Below are positions 48,241 through 57,402 of a stretch of DNA of 64,000 nt, piece by piece. Under the pieces are notes generated by a model. It made no database searches. It saw nothing but the letters and a program-made list of their open reading frames with translations, and was not told the origin of the DNA. Numbering within the stretch: the stretch's first letter is position 1; each line of letters starts with the position of its first letter. The stretch spans positions 1,302,001 to 1,366,000 of the forward strand of contig OY969891.1 in NCBI GenBank assembly GCA_963704355.1, given 5' to 3'. This stretch comes from Bog-473 sp963704355 (GTDB lineage Bacteria; Actinomycetota; Acidimicrobiia; Acidimicrobiales; RAAP-2). The translations under genes and the position numbers were made by a program.

Positions 48241-49212
48241 ATGGCGATCGACAAGATCTGGGTGCTCGCCGAGTCGGCGGACGGCGCTCCCACGCCGGTC
48301 ACCCTCGAGTTGCTGACCGAGGCTCACACCGTGGGCTCGACCGTTGAGGCTGTGGCCTGGGGCGGTGACGTCGCTGCCCTGGCTGGTCCGCTCGGTGAGT
48401 ATGGCGCCACGACGGTCTACGACATCGGGGATTTGCTTGACGCCCTGCCGGGCGTGCCGGTGGCGGCCGCCATGGCCGCGCTGATCGAGGGCGGCAACGC
48501 GCCCGACGCCATCTTCTTCCCAGCGACGTATGACGGCCGCGACGTCGCCGGCCGCCTGTCGGCCAGGCTCGACCGTCCGGTACTGACCAACGTCACCGGG
48601 CTGGAGGCGAGTGACGGCGTGCTGTCGAGCCTGCACCCGGTCTTCGGAGGGAACTTGATGGTGACGGCGCGTTTCACCGGGGAGGGGCCGGGCCTCTTCG
48701 TGATCCGGGCCAAGTCCTTCGCAGCCGAGCCGTCGGGCGGCGCGGCCACCGCCGTGGTGCCGGCGCCGGTGCCGGACGTCGCGGCGACGAACACGGCGAA
48801 GGTAGTGGAGCGCCACGCCGAGGAGCGCAGCGGTCCCAAGCTCGACGAGGCCGCGGTGGTCGTGTCGGGTGGCCGCGGGCTGGGCGACGCGGCCAATTAC
48901 GCCTGGATCGAGGAGCTGGCCAAGCTCCTGCACGGGGCGGCCGGCGCCAGCCGTGCCATCGTCGACGCCGGCTGGGTTCCCTACTCGCACCAAGTGGGAC
49001 AGACCGGCAAGACCGTGAAGCCGACCGTCTACATGGCGTGCGGCATCTCAGGTGCCACCCAACACCTGGTGGGCATGAAAGGGTCCAAGAACATCATCGC
49101 GATCAACAAGGACCGGGAGGCCCCCATCTTCTCGGTGGCCGACCTCGGGATCGTGGGCGACGTGCACAAGGTGCTGCCCGCGTTGATCGAGGCGTTGAAG
49201 GCCAAGGGCTAA
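48241..49212 (+). CDS. etfA: Electron transfer flavoprotein alpha subunit
   Basis: A 323-residue ETF alpha subunit: N-terminal IWVLAESADG, then the FAD-binding C-terminal domain with VVSGGRGLGD, VPYSHQVGQTGKTVKP and LYMACGISGATQHLVGM-like sequence (YMACGISGATQHLVGMKG). The FAD-contact Ser/Gly residues are intact. Works with EtfB in beta-oxidation. Confidence 0.95.
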   Translation: MAIDKIWVLAESADGAPTPVTLELLTEAHTVGSTVEAVAWGGDVAALAGPLGEYGATTVYDIGDLLDALPGVPVAAAMAALIEGGNAPDAIFFPATYDGRDVAGRLSARLDRPVLTNVTGLEASDGVLSSLHPVFGGNLMVTARFTGEGPGLFVIRAKSFAAEPSGGAATAVVPAPVPDVAATNTAKVVERHAEERSGPKLDEAAVVVSGGRGLGDAANYAWIEELAKLLHGAAGASRAIVDAGWVPYSHQVGQTGKTVKPTVYMACGISGATQHLVGMKGSKNIIAINKDREAPIFSVADLGIVGDVHKVLPALIEALKAKG

Positions 49213-49370
49213 GCGGCCGATCCGCCGGCACCCCTTCAGTGGGGGTAGCGGCGGCGGAGGGAACCGGTATGAGGGCGACCGGGTACAGAGACGGTGCTTC
49301 CGCGCGTCCCACCTGCACCATCGCGGCGCGCGAGCAGCGGTACATTCAGCGCACCACCTGACCGCGCCCG

Positions 49371-50798
49371 ATGCTCTTTCCCACCATCGACTTCGCCATC
49401 TTCTTCGCCGTGGCCTTCACGGTCAACTGGCTGCTGAACCCCCACGCGGGGTGGTGGAAGCTCGCGATGATCGGCCTGAGCTACGTGTTCTATGGCTGGG
49501 TCGGCTGGAGCTACTGCCTGTTGCTGCTGGCCACGACGGCCGTCTCCTTCACCGGTGGGGCCTGGGTCTCGGCGACACGCAACGACCGGGGACGGCGCAT
49601 CGCCATGGGGATCACCGTCGCCCTTCTCCTCGGGATCCTGGCGTGGTTCAAGTACTACGGCTTCGTCTCGGTGAACGTGGACAATGTCACCCGCGCCGTC
49701 GGGTTGGGCCAGGCGATCCCGCTGCTCCAGGTCGCGCTGCCCATCGCCATCTCCTTCTTCACCTTCATGGCGATCAGCTACGTGGTCGACGTCTACCGGC
49801 GCCAGCTCGAGCCGGCCAAGCCGCTCGACTTCGCGCTGTATCTGTCGTTTTTCCCGCACCTCCTCGCCGGGCCCATCGTGCGCGGCGGCGAGCTGCTGCC
49901 TCAGATCCGGCGCCGTCGCGACCCCAACTCGATCGACTACTCGCGCGCCTTCTGGCTCATCCTGGCCGGGCTCTTCAAGAAGGTCGTCATCTCGTCGTAC
50001 GTCTCGAGCGCGATCGTCATGCCCGTCTTCACCTCGCCCACCCAGCACTCGGCGCTCGAGTCGATCTTTGCGGCCTGGGGCTACGCGGTGCAGATCTACT
50101 GCGACTTCAGCGGCTATACCGACATCGCCATCGGCCTCGCCCTCCTGCTCGGCTTCAAGTTCCCGCAGAACTTCAACGCCCCCTACACCGCGCGCAACCT
50201 GCAGGACTTCTGGCGTCGCTGGCACATGACGCTGTCGCGCTGGCTGCGCGACTACCTCTACATCCCGCTCGGGGGGGACAGGGGCGGTCAGGGCCAGACG
50301 GTGCGCAACATCATGATCACTATGGTGCTCGGAGGGCTCTGGCACGGCGCCGCGTGGACCTTCGTCATCTGGGGCGCGCTGCAGGGTGCGGGCCAGAGCT
50401 TCGGGCACCTGCGCCGGGCCAGCCGGGAGCGACGGGGTCTCCCGGCGGTCGCCGACGGGCCCGTGCGGGTCTGGGTGCAACGCTTCTTGACCTTCCAGTT
50501 CGTCTGCCTCGGGTGGGTCTTCTTCAACGCCTCGGGCACGTCGCAGGCCTTCGCCGTGCTCGGCCGTGTCTTCACCGGGTGGAGCACGCCGTCTCCCCTC
50601 GTCACGCCGCTGCTCGTCGTGGTCGTCGTGGGCACGATCGCCTCGCAGTTCGTGCCGCCCCTCCGCGTCGACCGGCTGCAGGTCATGTTCTCCCGGCAGC
50701 GGGCCGCGGTACAGGTGGGCCTGCTCGGCTTCGCCCTCCTCGGCATCACCACCTTCGGTCCCGTCGGTGTCGCCCCGTTCATCTACTACCGGTTCTGA
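49371..50798 (+). CDS. MBOAT-family O-acyltransferase (AlgI-like)
   Basis: A 475-residue multi-spanning protein: YVFYGWVGWSYCLLLL at the N-terminus, FFPHLLAGPIVRGGELLPQ, the WRRWHMTLSRWLRDYLYIPLGG signature and the catalytic His in GGLWHGAAWTFVIWG. These O-acetylate cell-surface polysaccharides by moving acyl groups across the membrane. Its stop shares the ATG of the following SGNH gene (TGATG), so the pair is coupled. Confidence 0.93.
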   Translation: MLFPTIDFAIFFAVAFTVNWLLNPHAGWWKLAMIGLSYVFYGWVGWSYCLLLLATTAVSFTGGAWVSATRNDRGRRIAMGITVALLLGILAWFKYYGFVSVNVDNVTRAVGLGQAIPLLQVALPIAISFFTFMAISYVVDVYRRQLEPAKPLDFALYLSFFPHLLAGPIVRGGELLPQIRRRRDPNSIDYSRAFWLILAGLFKKVVISSYVSSAIVMPVFTSPTQHSALESIFAAWGYAVQIYCDFSGYTDIAIGLALLLGFKFPQNFNAPYTARNLQDFWRRWHMTLSRWLRDYLYIPLGGDRGGQGQTVRNIMITMVLGGLWHGAAWTFVIWGALQGAGQSFGHLRRASRERRGLPAVADGPVRVWVQRFLTFQFVCLGWVFFNASGTSQAFAVLGRVFTGWSTPSPLVTPLLVVVVVGTIASQFVPPLRVDRLQVMFSRQRAAVQVGLLGFALLGITTFGPVGVAPFIYYRF

Positions 50799-51893
50799 TG
50801 AGCACAGCCGGCGTCCCTCCCACCTCGCCGATCCACCCTGAGTTCAACGCGCCGGTCGACGAGAAGTCCGCCGACCCGCCGGTGCCGCCCGACGGGCGCG
50901 TACGGGCCTCGTGGACGCGGGTTCTCCTGCTCGGTGTCGGCGCGTTCCTTGTTTGGTTCCTGCTCTTCGCGCCCACGCTGCAGCACAACGCCCAGGTGTC
51001 GCCGGTCGGGAAGCGCCGCACGGTGAGCCTGGACTTCGTCGGACCGGTCGCCACGCTGAGCCGTACGCTGCAGCTCTCACACATAGTGTCGCTGACCGGG
51101 CGATCGAACCGTCAGCCCGGCGGCACCGAGGGGCTCGTTTCCTCGGGGCCTCCCGACGTCCCGAGGCCCCCGCACAGGCACCGGACGCATCCGGTCACGC
51201 TGCCGGGTGTGACCACGACGACCGCACCGGCGCCGGATCCCAAGCACCCGACCGCCACCAACCCCTTGCGGGTCCTGATCGTCGGTGACTCCATCGGTCT
51301 CGACATGGGAGGCGCGCTGGAGTCGGACCTCGCCTCCACCGGTGTCGTCAACGCTGCGCTGGACGGGCGGGAGAGCACGGGACTGACGCGCCCCGACTAC
51401 TTCAATTGGCCGGCCGAGTTGCAAACGGACCTCAAGTCGGCCAACCCGCAGGTCGTCGTCATCATGATCGGGGCGAACGACGCCCAGGACTTCCTCGGCC
51501 CGCCCGACACGCCCTTCACCTCACCGCGCTGGAACCAGCTCTACGCGCAGCGGGCGGCGCAGTTCATGCAAATAGCGGCGAGCGGCGGCGCCACCGTGGT
51601 CTGGGTCGGCATGCCACCGATGCAGGATCCGAACCTCGAGCGCGCAGATTGCGGACATCAATGCGGTGGACCAGCACGAGGCGGCGGTCGCCGCGCCGCC
51701 CGTGAACTTCGTGAGCACCCTCAAGTCGCTGGGCACGGCTCAGGGCGGGTACACGGCGTTCGTCACCAACGCCGCCGGGCAGATTGTCAACACCCGCACG
51801 CCCGATGGCATCCACCTCACGCCGGGCGGGAGCCAGGTGGTGGCCCAGCAGGTCATCTCGGAAATGCAGGCGCTCGGCTACCACATCCCCTAA
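50798..51893 (+). pseudogene. SGNH-hydrolase-like membrane-anchored acyltransferase partner, frameshifted
   Basis: Encodes a Pro-rich leader, one membrane helix (VLLLGVGAFLVWFLLFAP), a Pro/Thr linker and an SGNH domain with block I LIVGDSIGLDMGG, block III IMIGANDAQDF, and block V DGIHLTPGG (Asp-x-x-His). The frame shifts between NLERAD and the in-phase continuation QIADINAVDQHEAA; removing one base at about 51644 restores it and yields about 364 residues. Proteins of this type work with MBOAT enzymes (as AlgX/PatB-type partners) to place acyl groups on exported glycans. The shift may be a sequencing error because the rest is intact to the stop at 51893. Confidence 0.8.
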
Positions 51894-52849
51894 TCCGCCG
51901 CCCGGGCCAAAGCGCCGGGCGGCTGGTCGGGCGGGGCAGGCGCCCCTTCCAGCTGGGGCTCCTTCAGACCGAGGGGCGCCCCGGCGCGGCGCGGGCGCAC
52001 GTAGGCCAGCCAGTAGACGCCGGCGGCCAGGAGCACGAAGCCCAGGGTCCAGCCCAGTGCAGTCGTGCTGAGGCCCACGTACTTCAAGCCCGACGCGAAG
52101 ATCACGAAGGTGATGACGGGGCGGATGAAGCGATCGGGCGCTCTCGACGAGATGAGCGAGCCGACGAGGACGGCCGGCACGCTGCCGATGATGATCGACG
52201 TCGTGACCGAGAACTCGATGTGACCGAAGGCCAGGGCGCCGAGAGCGGCGGCCAGCGTGAGCGGGACCGCCTGGGTGAGGTCGGTGCCCACCAGCTGGTT
52301 GGCCCCGATCATGGGGTAGAGGAACAACAGGAGCACGATCATCAACGAGCCCGAGCCGACCGACGTCATGCCGACGACGAAGCCACCTATGGCGCCGATG
52401 GCGACAGTGGGGAGCGGCCGGACGAGCAACTCGCCGATCAGGCCCCGGCGGCGCTGCCCCGAGCGACGGTCGAGGGCCACGCGCAGCACCATGGCCGCCG
52501 CTCCGATCAGAAGCGCGGCGCCGAGGATGATCTGGACGTTGTTCTCGGCCCCCTTCGAGTTGCCGAGCAGGTGGAGGCACCAGGAGCCCAGGATGGCCGC
52601 GGGCACCGAGCCGAGGACCATGAAGCCGACCAGCCCGTAGTTGACCGTCTTCTTCGTCATGTGCACCACCGCGCCCACGGGGCGCATCACGACGGCCGCC
52701 ACCAAGTCGCTCGAGATGGCCGTCGAGGGCTTGATGTTGAAGAGAAGGATCAGCATCGGGGTCATCAGGGCCCCGCCGCCCGCCCCGGTCATGCCGACGA
52801 GGAATCCCACGACGGCACTGCCCAGCACGATGTATGGGTCAATCGACAT
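51890..52849 (-). CDS. TauE/SafE-family sulfite/anion exporter
   Basis: A 319-residue protein with eight predicted helices and the paired TSUP motifs GFLVGMTGAGGGALMTPMLIL and GFVVGMTSVGSGSLMIVLLL. Such proteins export sulfite, sulfonates or related anions. The 3' end overlaps the SGNH gene by 4 bp (convergent). Upstream is an A/T-rich tract with TTATC-TACTG-GATAA (52910-52924), a possible regulator site. Confidence 0.9.
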   Translation of the reverse strand: MSIDPYIVLGSAVVGFLVGMTGAGGGALMTPMLILLFNIKPSTAISSDLVAAVVMRPVGAVVHMTKKTVNYGLVGFMVLGSVPAAILGSWCLHLLGNSKGAENNVQIILGAALLIGAAAMVLRVALDRRSGQRRRGLIGELLVRPLPTVAIGAIGGFVVGMTSVGSGSLMIVLLLFLYPMIGANQLVGTDLTQAVPLTLAAALGALAFGHIEFSVTTSIIIGSVPAVLVGSLISSRAPDRFIRPVITFVIFASGLKYVGLSTTALGWTLGFVLLAAGVYWLAYVRPRRAGAPLGLKEPQLEGAPAPPDQPPGALARAAD

Positions 52850-52909
52850 GTTGGGCCTCCCTTGGACAGCGCGCCACGCTGTCCGCCCATAGATGATCTT
52901 TGTTTTAGG

Positions 52910-52924
52910 TTATCTACTGGATAA
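52910..52924. promoter_or_regulatory. Small inverted repeat upstream of the TauE gene
   Basis: TTATC-TACTG-GATAA lies in an unusually A/T-rich stretch about 60 bp upstream of the exporter start. Function inferred only from position and symmetry. Confidence 0.35.
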
Positions 52925-52997
52925 GTAGGAGATCAACAGGCCTGCCCCAGATCCGGACGGCGTTGGGGGCGACCCAGACGCCGAGAGCCCGGGAGCG

Positions 52998-53708
52998 CTA
53001 GACGAGGGGCCAGGGATAGGGGGGCCAGTCGCCGTCGTCGACGAGCTCGGGCAGGGCTCGCAGGCTGAGCAGCCAGGCCACCCGGTCCAGGGTGGCGGCC
53101 ACCTCGTCGGGCTCGAGCAGCTCGCAGAGCCGGGTGGGTGCCCCGGCGTGGGCCAGTTGGGCCAGGTCCTCTTGGACCGAGGCCTCGAGCGGCTCTCCGC
53201 CGAAGTCCCAGATCACGGTGCGCAGCTTGTCGTGGCGGTTGAAGCAGAGGCCGTTGTCGATGGCCCAGAGGCGGTTCTCGGCCAGCAGCACGTGGCCACT
53301 CTTGCGGTCCGCGTTGTTCGCGACCACGTCGAAGGCGCTGATGCGCATGAGCTCGGGGTGCCACTTCGGCTCGTCGCGCAAGGTGAAGTAGTGCGAGGTG
53401 CCGTCCTCGTGGACGAAGCGCTGCACCGAACCGGGGCCGAAAGGTCCCTCGGGCCGCTCGACGGTCTCGGGCACCAGGCCCCAGCCGAGCGACTCGGAGA
53501 GGGCGTAGGCCGCGACCTCGCGACGGAAGAGCCCGCCGGGGAAGTCCCAGAGCGGGCGCTCCCCCTTGGAAGGCTTGTAGACCGCGAGCAGCTCGTCGGG
53601 TCCGAGGCGGCAGGTGACGAGGAGTGTGGCGTTCGAGCTCCCGGCGATCCGGCCGTGCACCTCCATCTCGCCCTCGAGGAGCACGGTCTCGGCCGAGGGC
53701 TCGGACAC
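52998..53708 (-). CDS. SCO1664-family protein
   Basis: About 236 residues of the actinobacterial SCO1664 family, which resembles phosphatidylinositol-kinase-like phosphotransferases: LLAVYKPSKGERPLWDFPGG (nucleotide Lys), AFDVVANNADRKSGHVLL (catalytic DxxxN loop) and WAIDNGLCFN (metal-binding Asp-Asn). GTG 53708 is chosen, five bases after the DUF3090 stop; a longer frame would overlap it by 82 bp. Acts with DUF3090 and a phosphomutase in a conserved set, role unknown. Confidence 0.87.
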   Translation of the reverse strand: MSEPSAETVLLEGEMEVHGRIAGSSNATLLVTCRLGPDELLAVYKPSKGERPLWDFPGGLFRREVAAYALSESLGWGLVPETVERPEGPFGPGSVQRFVHEDGTSHYFTLRDEPKWHPELMRISAFDVVANNADRKSGHVLLAENRLWAIDNGLCFNRHDKLRTVIWDFGGEPLEASVQEDLAQLAHAGAPTRLCELLEPDEVAATLDRVAWLLSLRALPELVDDGDWPPYPWPLV

Positions 53709-53713
53709 AGCGG

Positions 53714-54244
53714 TCAGGTCGCCGGAGGCCGGTGCCCGTTCGTGCGCGGGCAGTCGTGACCCGACGGGTCCAGAGGCAGCGCGCAGAGCGGACACGGCGG
53801 GCGCCCCGCCTCGACGAGCCGGGTGGCGTGGATGGCGAAGGCCGCCGCCTGCTCACGCGAGAGGGCGACACGAAGCACGTGACCGCTGTCGTCGACCTCG
53901 TCCTCGTCCTCCTCGTCGTCCTCGGCGCCGGTGCCCATCTCCTCGAGGACGACGACGATGCGATCGAGCTCTTCGTCGTAGGACACGCCGATGGTGCCGA
54001 CGACCCACTCGAACTCTTCCGTGCCGTAGAAATCGAGGTCCTCGGGAAGGTGCCCCGGCCGGCCGAGCTCCTTTACGATCCGGCCCAGGTAACTCGCGAG
54101 CACGGCGATCTGTTGCTTCTCGACCTTGACCGTCGTCTCGACCAGGCCCTGGCGGCAATAGAAGAGGAACAGGCGATGGCCGACCTCCCCGAGGACCCCG
54201 AGCGTGCACTGGTCAGGCGCGTCGAAGTCGTAGTCCTCGCTCAT
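53714..54244 (-). CDS. DUF3090 family protein
   Basis: A 176-residue protein of the actinobacterial DUF3090 family: YDFDAPDQCTLGVLGEVGHRLFLFYCRQG, an acidic run (EDDEEDEDEVDD) and a C-terminal zinc-binding-like tail with RPPCPLCALPLDPSGHDCPRTNGH (Cys/His). Sits between the SCO1664 gene and the phosphomutase, a conserved order. Function unknown. Confidence 0.9.
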   Translation of the reverse strand: MSEDYDFDAPDQCTLGVLGEVGHRLFLFYCRQGLVETTVKVEKQQIAVLASYLGRIVKELGRPGHLPEDLDFYGTEEFEWVVGTIGVSYDEELDRIVVVLEEMGTGAEDDEEDEDEVDDSGHVLRVALSREQAAAFAIHATRLVEAGRPPCPLCALPLDPSGHDCPRTNGHRPPAT

Positions 54245-54257
54245 GGTGTCGCCCCGG

Positions 54258-54944
54258 TCACGACATCACCAGCTCGTCGAGCGTCCCTGTCGAATTCACG
54301 CACAGGACGACGGGTCCGCCCGCCGTGAAGAGCACGGCCGAAATGGAGCACGGCGAGATCACGAGGCGCTGCATGAGGTCGAGAGGCATGCCGGCGGCGG
54401 CGGCCACGATCGCCTTGATGGTGTCCGCGTGCGACACGGCGACGATCGTCTGCCCCGGGTACTCGGCGACCAGGGCGAGCAACGCCTCCGTGGTGCGCAC
54501 CGACATTTCGGCAAAGGACTCGCCACCCGGGAAGCGGAACCCCGCCGGCCACCGGTGTACAAGGGGCCACTGGGGGCTCCGGACGACCCGCTTCAACGAC
54601 TTTTCCGTCCACTCGCCCACGTCGATCTCAATGAGGTCCGGCGCGTTGCGCACCCGCAAGCCGAGGGCACGGGCGATCGGCGCGGCCGTCTCCCGGGTGC
54701 GCTCCAACGGCGACGCATAGACGGCCGCGGGTGCCTTGGTCAGGCCCGCGATGCGTTGCGCCGCCGCCGCGGCCTGGGCGTGTCCCTTCTCCGAGAGGTG
54801 CAGCCCCGGGGCGCGGCCAGGGAGCATCTTGCCGGTCGTGGGCGTCGTCCCATGGCGCACCAGCAGCGCCAACGTCGCGGCGCGAGGCTTCGGGCCGCGA
54901 CGCGTGGCCGGGCGTGAGGGGGTGGAACGGGCGGATACGGGCAC
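54258..54944 (-). CDS. Histidine phosphatase (MSMEG_4193-like phosphoglycerate mutase family)
   Basis: About 228 residues with the catalytic LLVRHGTT, a second site ASPLERTRETA, and VSHADTIKAIV. This is the third member of the SCO1664/DUF3090 set. A start is taken at GTG 54944; ATG 54968 would add eight residues and reach the divergent uracil-DNA glycosylase start. The N-terminal region is Arg/Pro-rich. Confidence 0.87.
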   Translation of the reverse strand: MPVSARSTPSRPATRRGPKPRAATLALLVRHGTTPTTGKMLPGRAPGLHLSEKGHAQAAAAAQRIAGLTKAPAAVYASPLERTRETAAPIARALGLRVRNAPDLIEIDVGEWTEKSLKRVVRSPQWPLVHRWPAGFRFPGGESFAEMSVRTTEALLALVAEYPGQTIVAVSHADTIKAIVAAAAGMPLDLMQRLVISPCSISAVLFTAGGPVVLCVNSTGTLDELVMS

Positions 54945-54969
54945 GGACCGCCATCGTAGGCTCTGCATC

Positions 54970-55698
54970 GTGGCGTCCAACCGGCCGGCAAGCGACTCGC
55001 TGGCCGCGGTGCAACGGGACGTCGCCGACTGCCGGAGGTGCCCGCGGCTCGTCCGCTGGCGCGAGCAGGTGGCGCGTACGGGCCGGGCGGCGTACGCGGG
55101 ACAGGAATACTGGGGCCGCGGCGTCCCGGGCTTCGGCGACCCGCGCGCCTCGCTCCTGATCGTCGGGTTGGCGCCCGCCGCGCACGGGGGCAACCGGACG
55201 GGACGGATGTTCACCGGCGACCGGTCCGGCGACTGGCTCTTTGCCGCCCTGTACCGCGCCGGATTCGCCTCGCAGCCCACGAGCACGTCCCGCGACGACG
55301 GGTTGACGTTGCACGGCGCGTACATCACGGCCACGGTCCACTGCGCGCCGCCCGACAACAAGCCGCTGCCTCAGGAGCGGACCAATTGCTCGGAGTACCT
55401 GGCCCGCGAGCTGTCCTTGCTCCACGAGGCCGTGGTCATCGTCGCCCTCGGCCAGTTCGCGTGGCAGGCGTTGTCGGCGCACTACGCACTGCGGCCCCGG
55501 CCCGCCTTCGGCCACCTCGCCGAGAGCACGTTGCCCGACGGCAGCGTGCTCCTGGGCTCGTACCACCCGAGCCAGCAGAACACGTTCACCGGCAAGCTGA
55601 CCGAACCGATGTTCGATGCCGTGTTCGACCGGGCGCGACATCTCATCGCCCGACCTCCGCCCCGACCCTCCGGGCACGCTCAGGACGCCAAGTCGTAG
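54970..55698 (+). CDS. Family 5 (UdgB-type) uracil-DNA glycosylase
   Basis: A 242-residue Fe-S uracil-DNA glycosylase. The first cluster Cys pair is DCRRCPRLV; others are likely in TVHCAPPDN and TNCSEYL. The active-site motifs are GLAPAAHGGNRTGRMFTGD and GSYHPSQQNTFTG. Family 5 enzymes lack the usual Asp and remove uracil and deaminated bases. Divergent from the phosphatase; GTG start at 54970. Confidence 0.93.
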   Translation: MASNRPASDSLAAVQRDVADCRRCPRLVRWREQVARTGRAAYAGQEYWGRGVPGFGDPRASLLIVGLAPAAHGGNRTGRMFTGDRSGDWLFAALYRAGFASQPTSTSRDDGLTLHGAYITATVHCAPPDNKPLPQERTNCSEYLARELSLLHEAVVIVALGQFAWQALSAHYALRPRPAFGHLAESTLPDGSVLLGSYHPSQQNTFTGKLTEPMFDAVFDRARHLIARPPPRPSGHAQDAKS

Positions 55699-55780
55699 AG
55701 GAGCCGCAAGAAGCGGATCCTCGCCGGGTCGGAGCGCTGGCGCGGGCGGCTACCGTCTCGGCCATACCGGGAGGGAGCGC

Positions 55781-57226
55781 GTGAGCGAGCAGACGGACGT
55801 GACGCCCCGCGACGCCGCGGAGATCACCAATTGGGACGACACGGCCGACGTGATCGTCGTCGGGTTCGGCGCGGCCGGCTCGGCCGCCGCCTTCTGTGCC
55901 GCCGAGGCCGGGGCGCAGGTGCTCGTGACCGAGCGGGCCGGTGGGCCCGGCGGGGCGGCGGCGCTGGCCGAGGGCATCGTGTATCTCGGCGGAGGCACGC
56001 CGATCCAAATGGCGTGCGGGTTCGACGACAGCCTCGACGACATGTATCGCTACCTGATGGCGGCTTGCGGCCCCGATCCCGACGAGACCAAGATCGCGCG
56101 CTACTGCGCCGAGAGCCTCGGCCACTTCGAGTGGCTGGTGGCACGGGGCGTTCCCTTCGACCCGACCTTCTGCGCCGAGACTTCCATGGCGCCGCGGGGC
56201 ACCGAGGGCCTCGTGTATTCGGGTGGCGAGGACGCCTACCCGTTCAACGAGATCGCGCACCCCGCGCCGCGGGGGCACCTGGCCAAGACCGAGCGGTCCA
56301 CCGGCTGGTTGCTCATGCAGCGTCTCGCCGCGGCCGCCACAGAGGCCGGCGCCGCGGTCTCGACCGACACGCGGGTCGACCGCCTCGTGCTCGACGACGG
56401 CAGCGTTGTCGGCGTCCAGGCCCAGCGCTTCGGGGAGACCGTCTCGCTGCGAGCACGGCGCGGGGTGGTCCTGACCGCGGGTGGGTTCATCTACAACGAC
56501 GAGATGCTGCGCCGTCACTGCCCGCCGCTGGCGCGCGGCTCGTTCAAGGTGGGCACCGAGGGCGACGACGGGCGCGGCATCCGGATGGCCCAGGCGATCG
56601 GCGCCGACGTGCGCAACATGTACGCGGGGGAGGTGTCGTTGCCCATCACGCCCCCGCGCAGCCTCATCCACGGCATCTTCGTCAATGGCCAGGGCCAGCG
56701 CTTCATCAACGAGGATACCTACATGGGCCGGGTCGGCCAGTCCGCGCTCTACGAGCAGGACGGCGAGGTCTACCTGATCGTCGACGAGGCCTCCTACGAG
56801 GTCAACTGGATGGGCCTCGCCGCCAGCTGGGTGTGCGAGACGGCGGAGAAGCTCGAGTCCGAGATCGGCCTGCCCGGTGGCTCGCTCCAGGCCACACTCG
56901 ACGTCTACAACCGGCACGCGGCGCGCGGCGAGGACCCGCTCTTCCACAAGGGCCGGGCCTGGGTCCGCCCGCTCGTCCCACCGATCGGGGCGGTTGACTT
57001 GCGAATCGGTCCGGCGCCCTACGCGCCCTTCACGCTGGGCGGGCTCGAGACGACGGTCGACGGCGCTGTGCTCGACGTCAGCGGCGACGCCATCCCGGGC
57101 CTGTTCGCAGCAGGCCGCACGACGGCGGGGGTCTGCGCGTTCGGTTACGCCAGCGGGCTGTCCATCGGCGACAGCACGATGTTCGGGCGCTTCGCCGGCG
57201 CCAGCGCGGCGGCCGCGGCTCTTTGA
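55781..57226 (+). CDS. FAD-dependent oxidoreductase (fumarate-reductase/ketosteroid-dehydrogenase-like)
   Basis: A 481-residue flavoprotein: FAD loop VIVVGFGAAGSAAAFCAAEAG, then ERAGGPGGAAALAEG, a C-terminal FAD contact GLFAAGRTTAGVCAFGYASGLSIGD. It resembles the FAD_binding_2 family acting on fumarate, steroids or tricarballylate. Substrate not determined. GTG start 55781 with GGGAGGG upstream; an alternative frame extends to 55616 over the preceding gene. Confidence 0.89.
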   Translation: MSEQTDVTPRDAAEITNWDDTADVIVVGFGAAGSAAAFCAAEAGAQVLVTERAGGPGGAAALAEGIVYLGGGTPIQMACGFDDSLDDMYRYLMAACGPDPDETKIARYCAESLGHFEWLVARGVPFDPTFCAETSMAPRGTEGLVYSGGEDAYPFNEIAHPAPRGHLAKTERSTGWLLMQRLAAAATEAGAAVSTDTRVDRLVLDDGSVVGVQAQRFGETVSLRARRGVVLTAGGFIYNDEMLRRHCPPLARGSFKVGTEGDDGRGIRMAQAIGADVRNMYAGEVSLPITPPRSLIHGIFVNGQGQRFINEDTYMGRVGQSALYEQDGEVYLIVDEASYEVNWMGLAASWVCETAEKLESEIGLPGGSLQATLDVYNRHAARGEDPLFHKGRAWVRPLVPPIGAVDLRIGPAPYAPFTLGGLETTVDGAVLDVSGDAIPGLFAAGRTTAGVCAFGYASGLSIGDSTMFGRFAGASAAAAAL

Positions 57227-57311
57227 GCTCGCTCACAGTCGCCGATAGCCGATAGAGGTCTGAACCTGACTTCCGGTGACATGTGCCGGGGGTGGGTGTG
57301 CCTGTGCCGGT

Positions 57312-57379
57312 GATGTCTCCGAAAACCGCAAACCGATCTGTGCATAGTTTTCAGAGACTTCCACGGGGTTCTCGACATC
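57312..57379. repeat. Dispersed hairpin element, copy 5
   Basis: GATGTCTCCGAAAACCGCAA, then ACC and TCTGTGCATAGTTTT and CAGAGACTT, followed by CACGGGGTTCTCGACATC. Same orientation and length as the copies at 59153 and 59301. Between the flavoprotein and GlxA-like genes, which converge. Confidence 0.75.
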
Positions 57380-57402
57380 GCTCGTGCCCCGATGGGCGCC
57401 GA

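Noticed and set aside
49451..52924. Very long open frame (1157 codons) on the + strand
   Set aside because: It runs across the MBOAT gene in the wrong frame and then through the TauE gene antisense; only its central part (from 50798) is the real SGNH reading frame. Composition is Arg/Ala/Pro-rich, typical of shadow frames in high-GC DNA.
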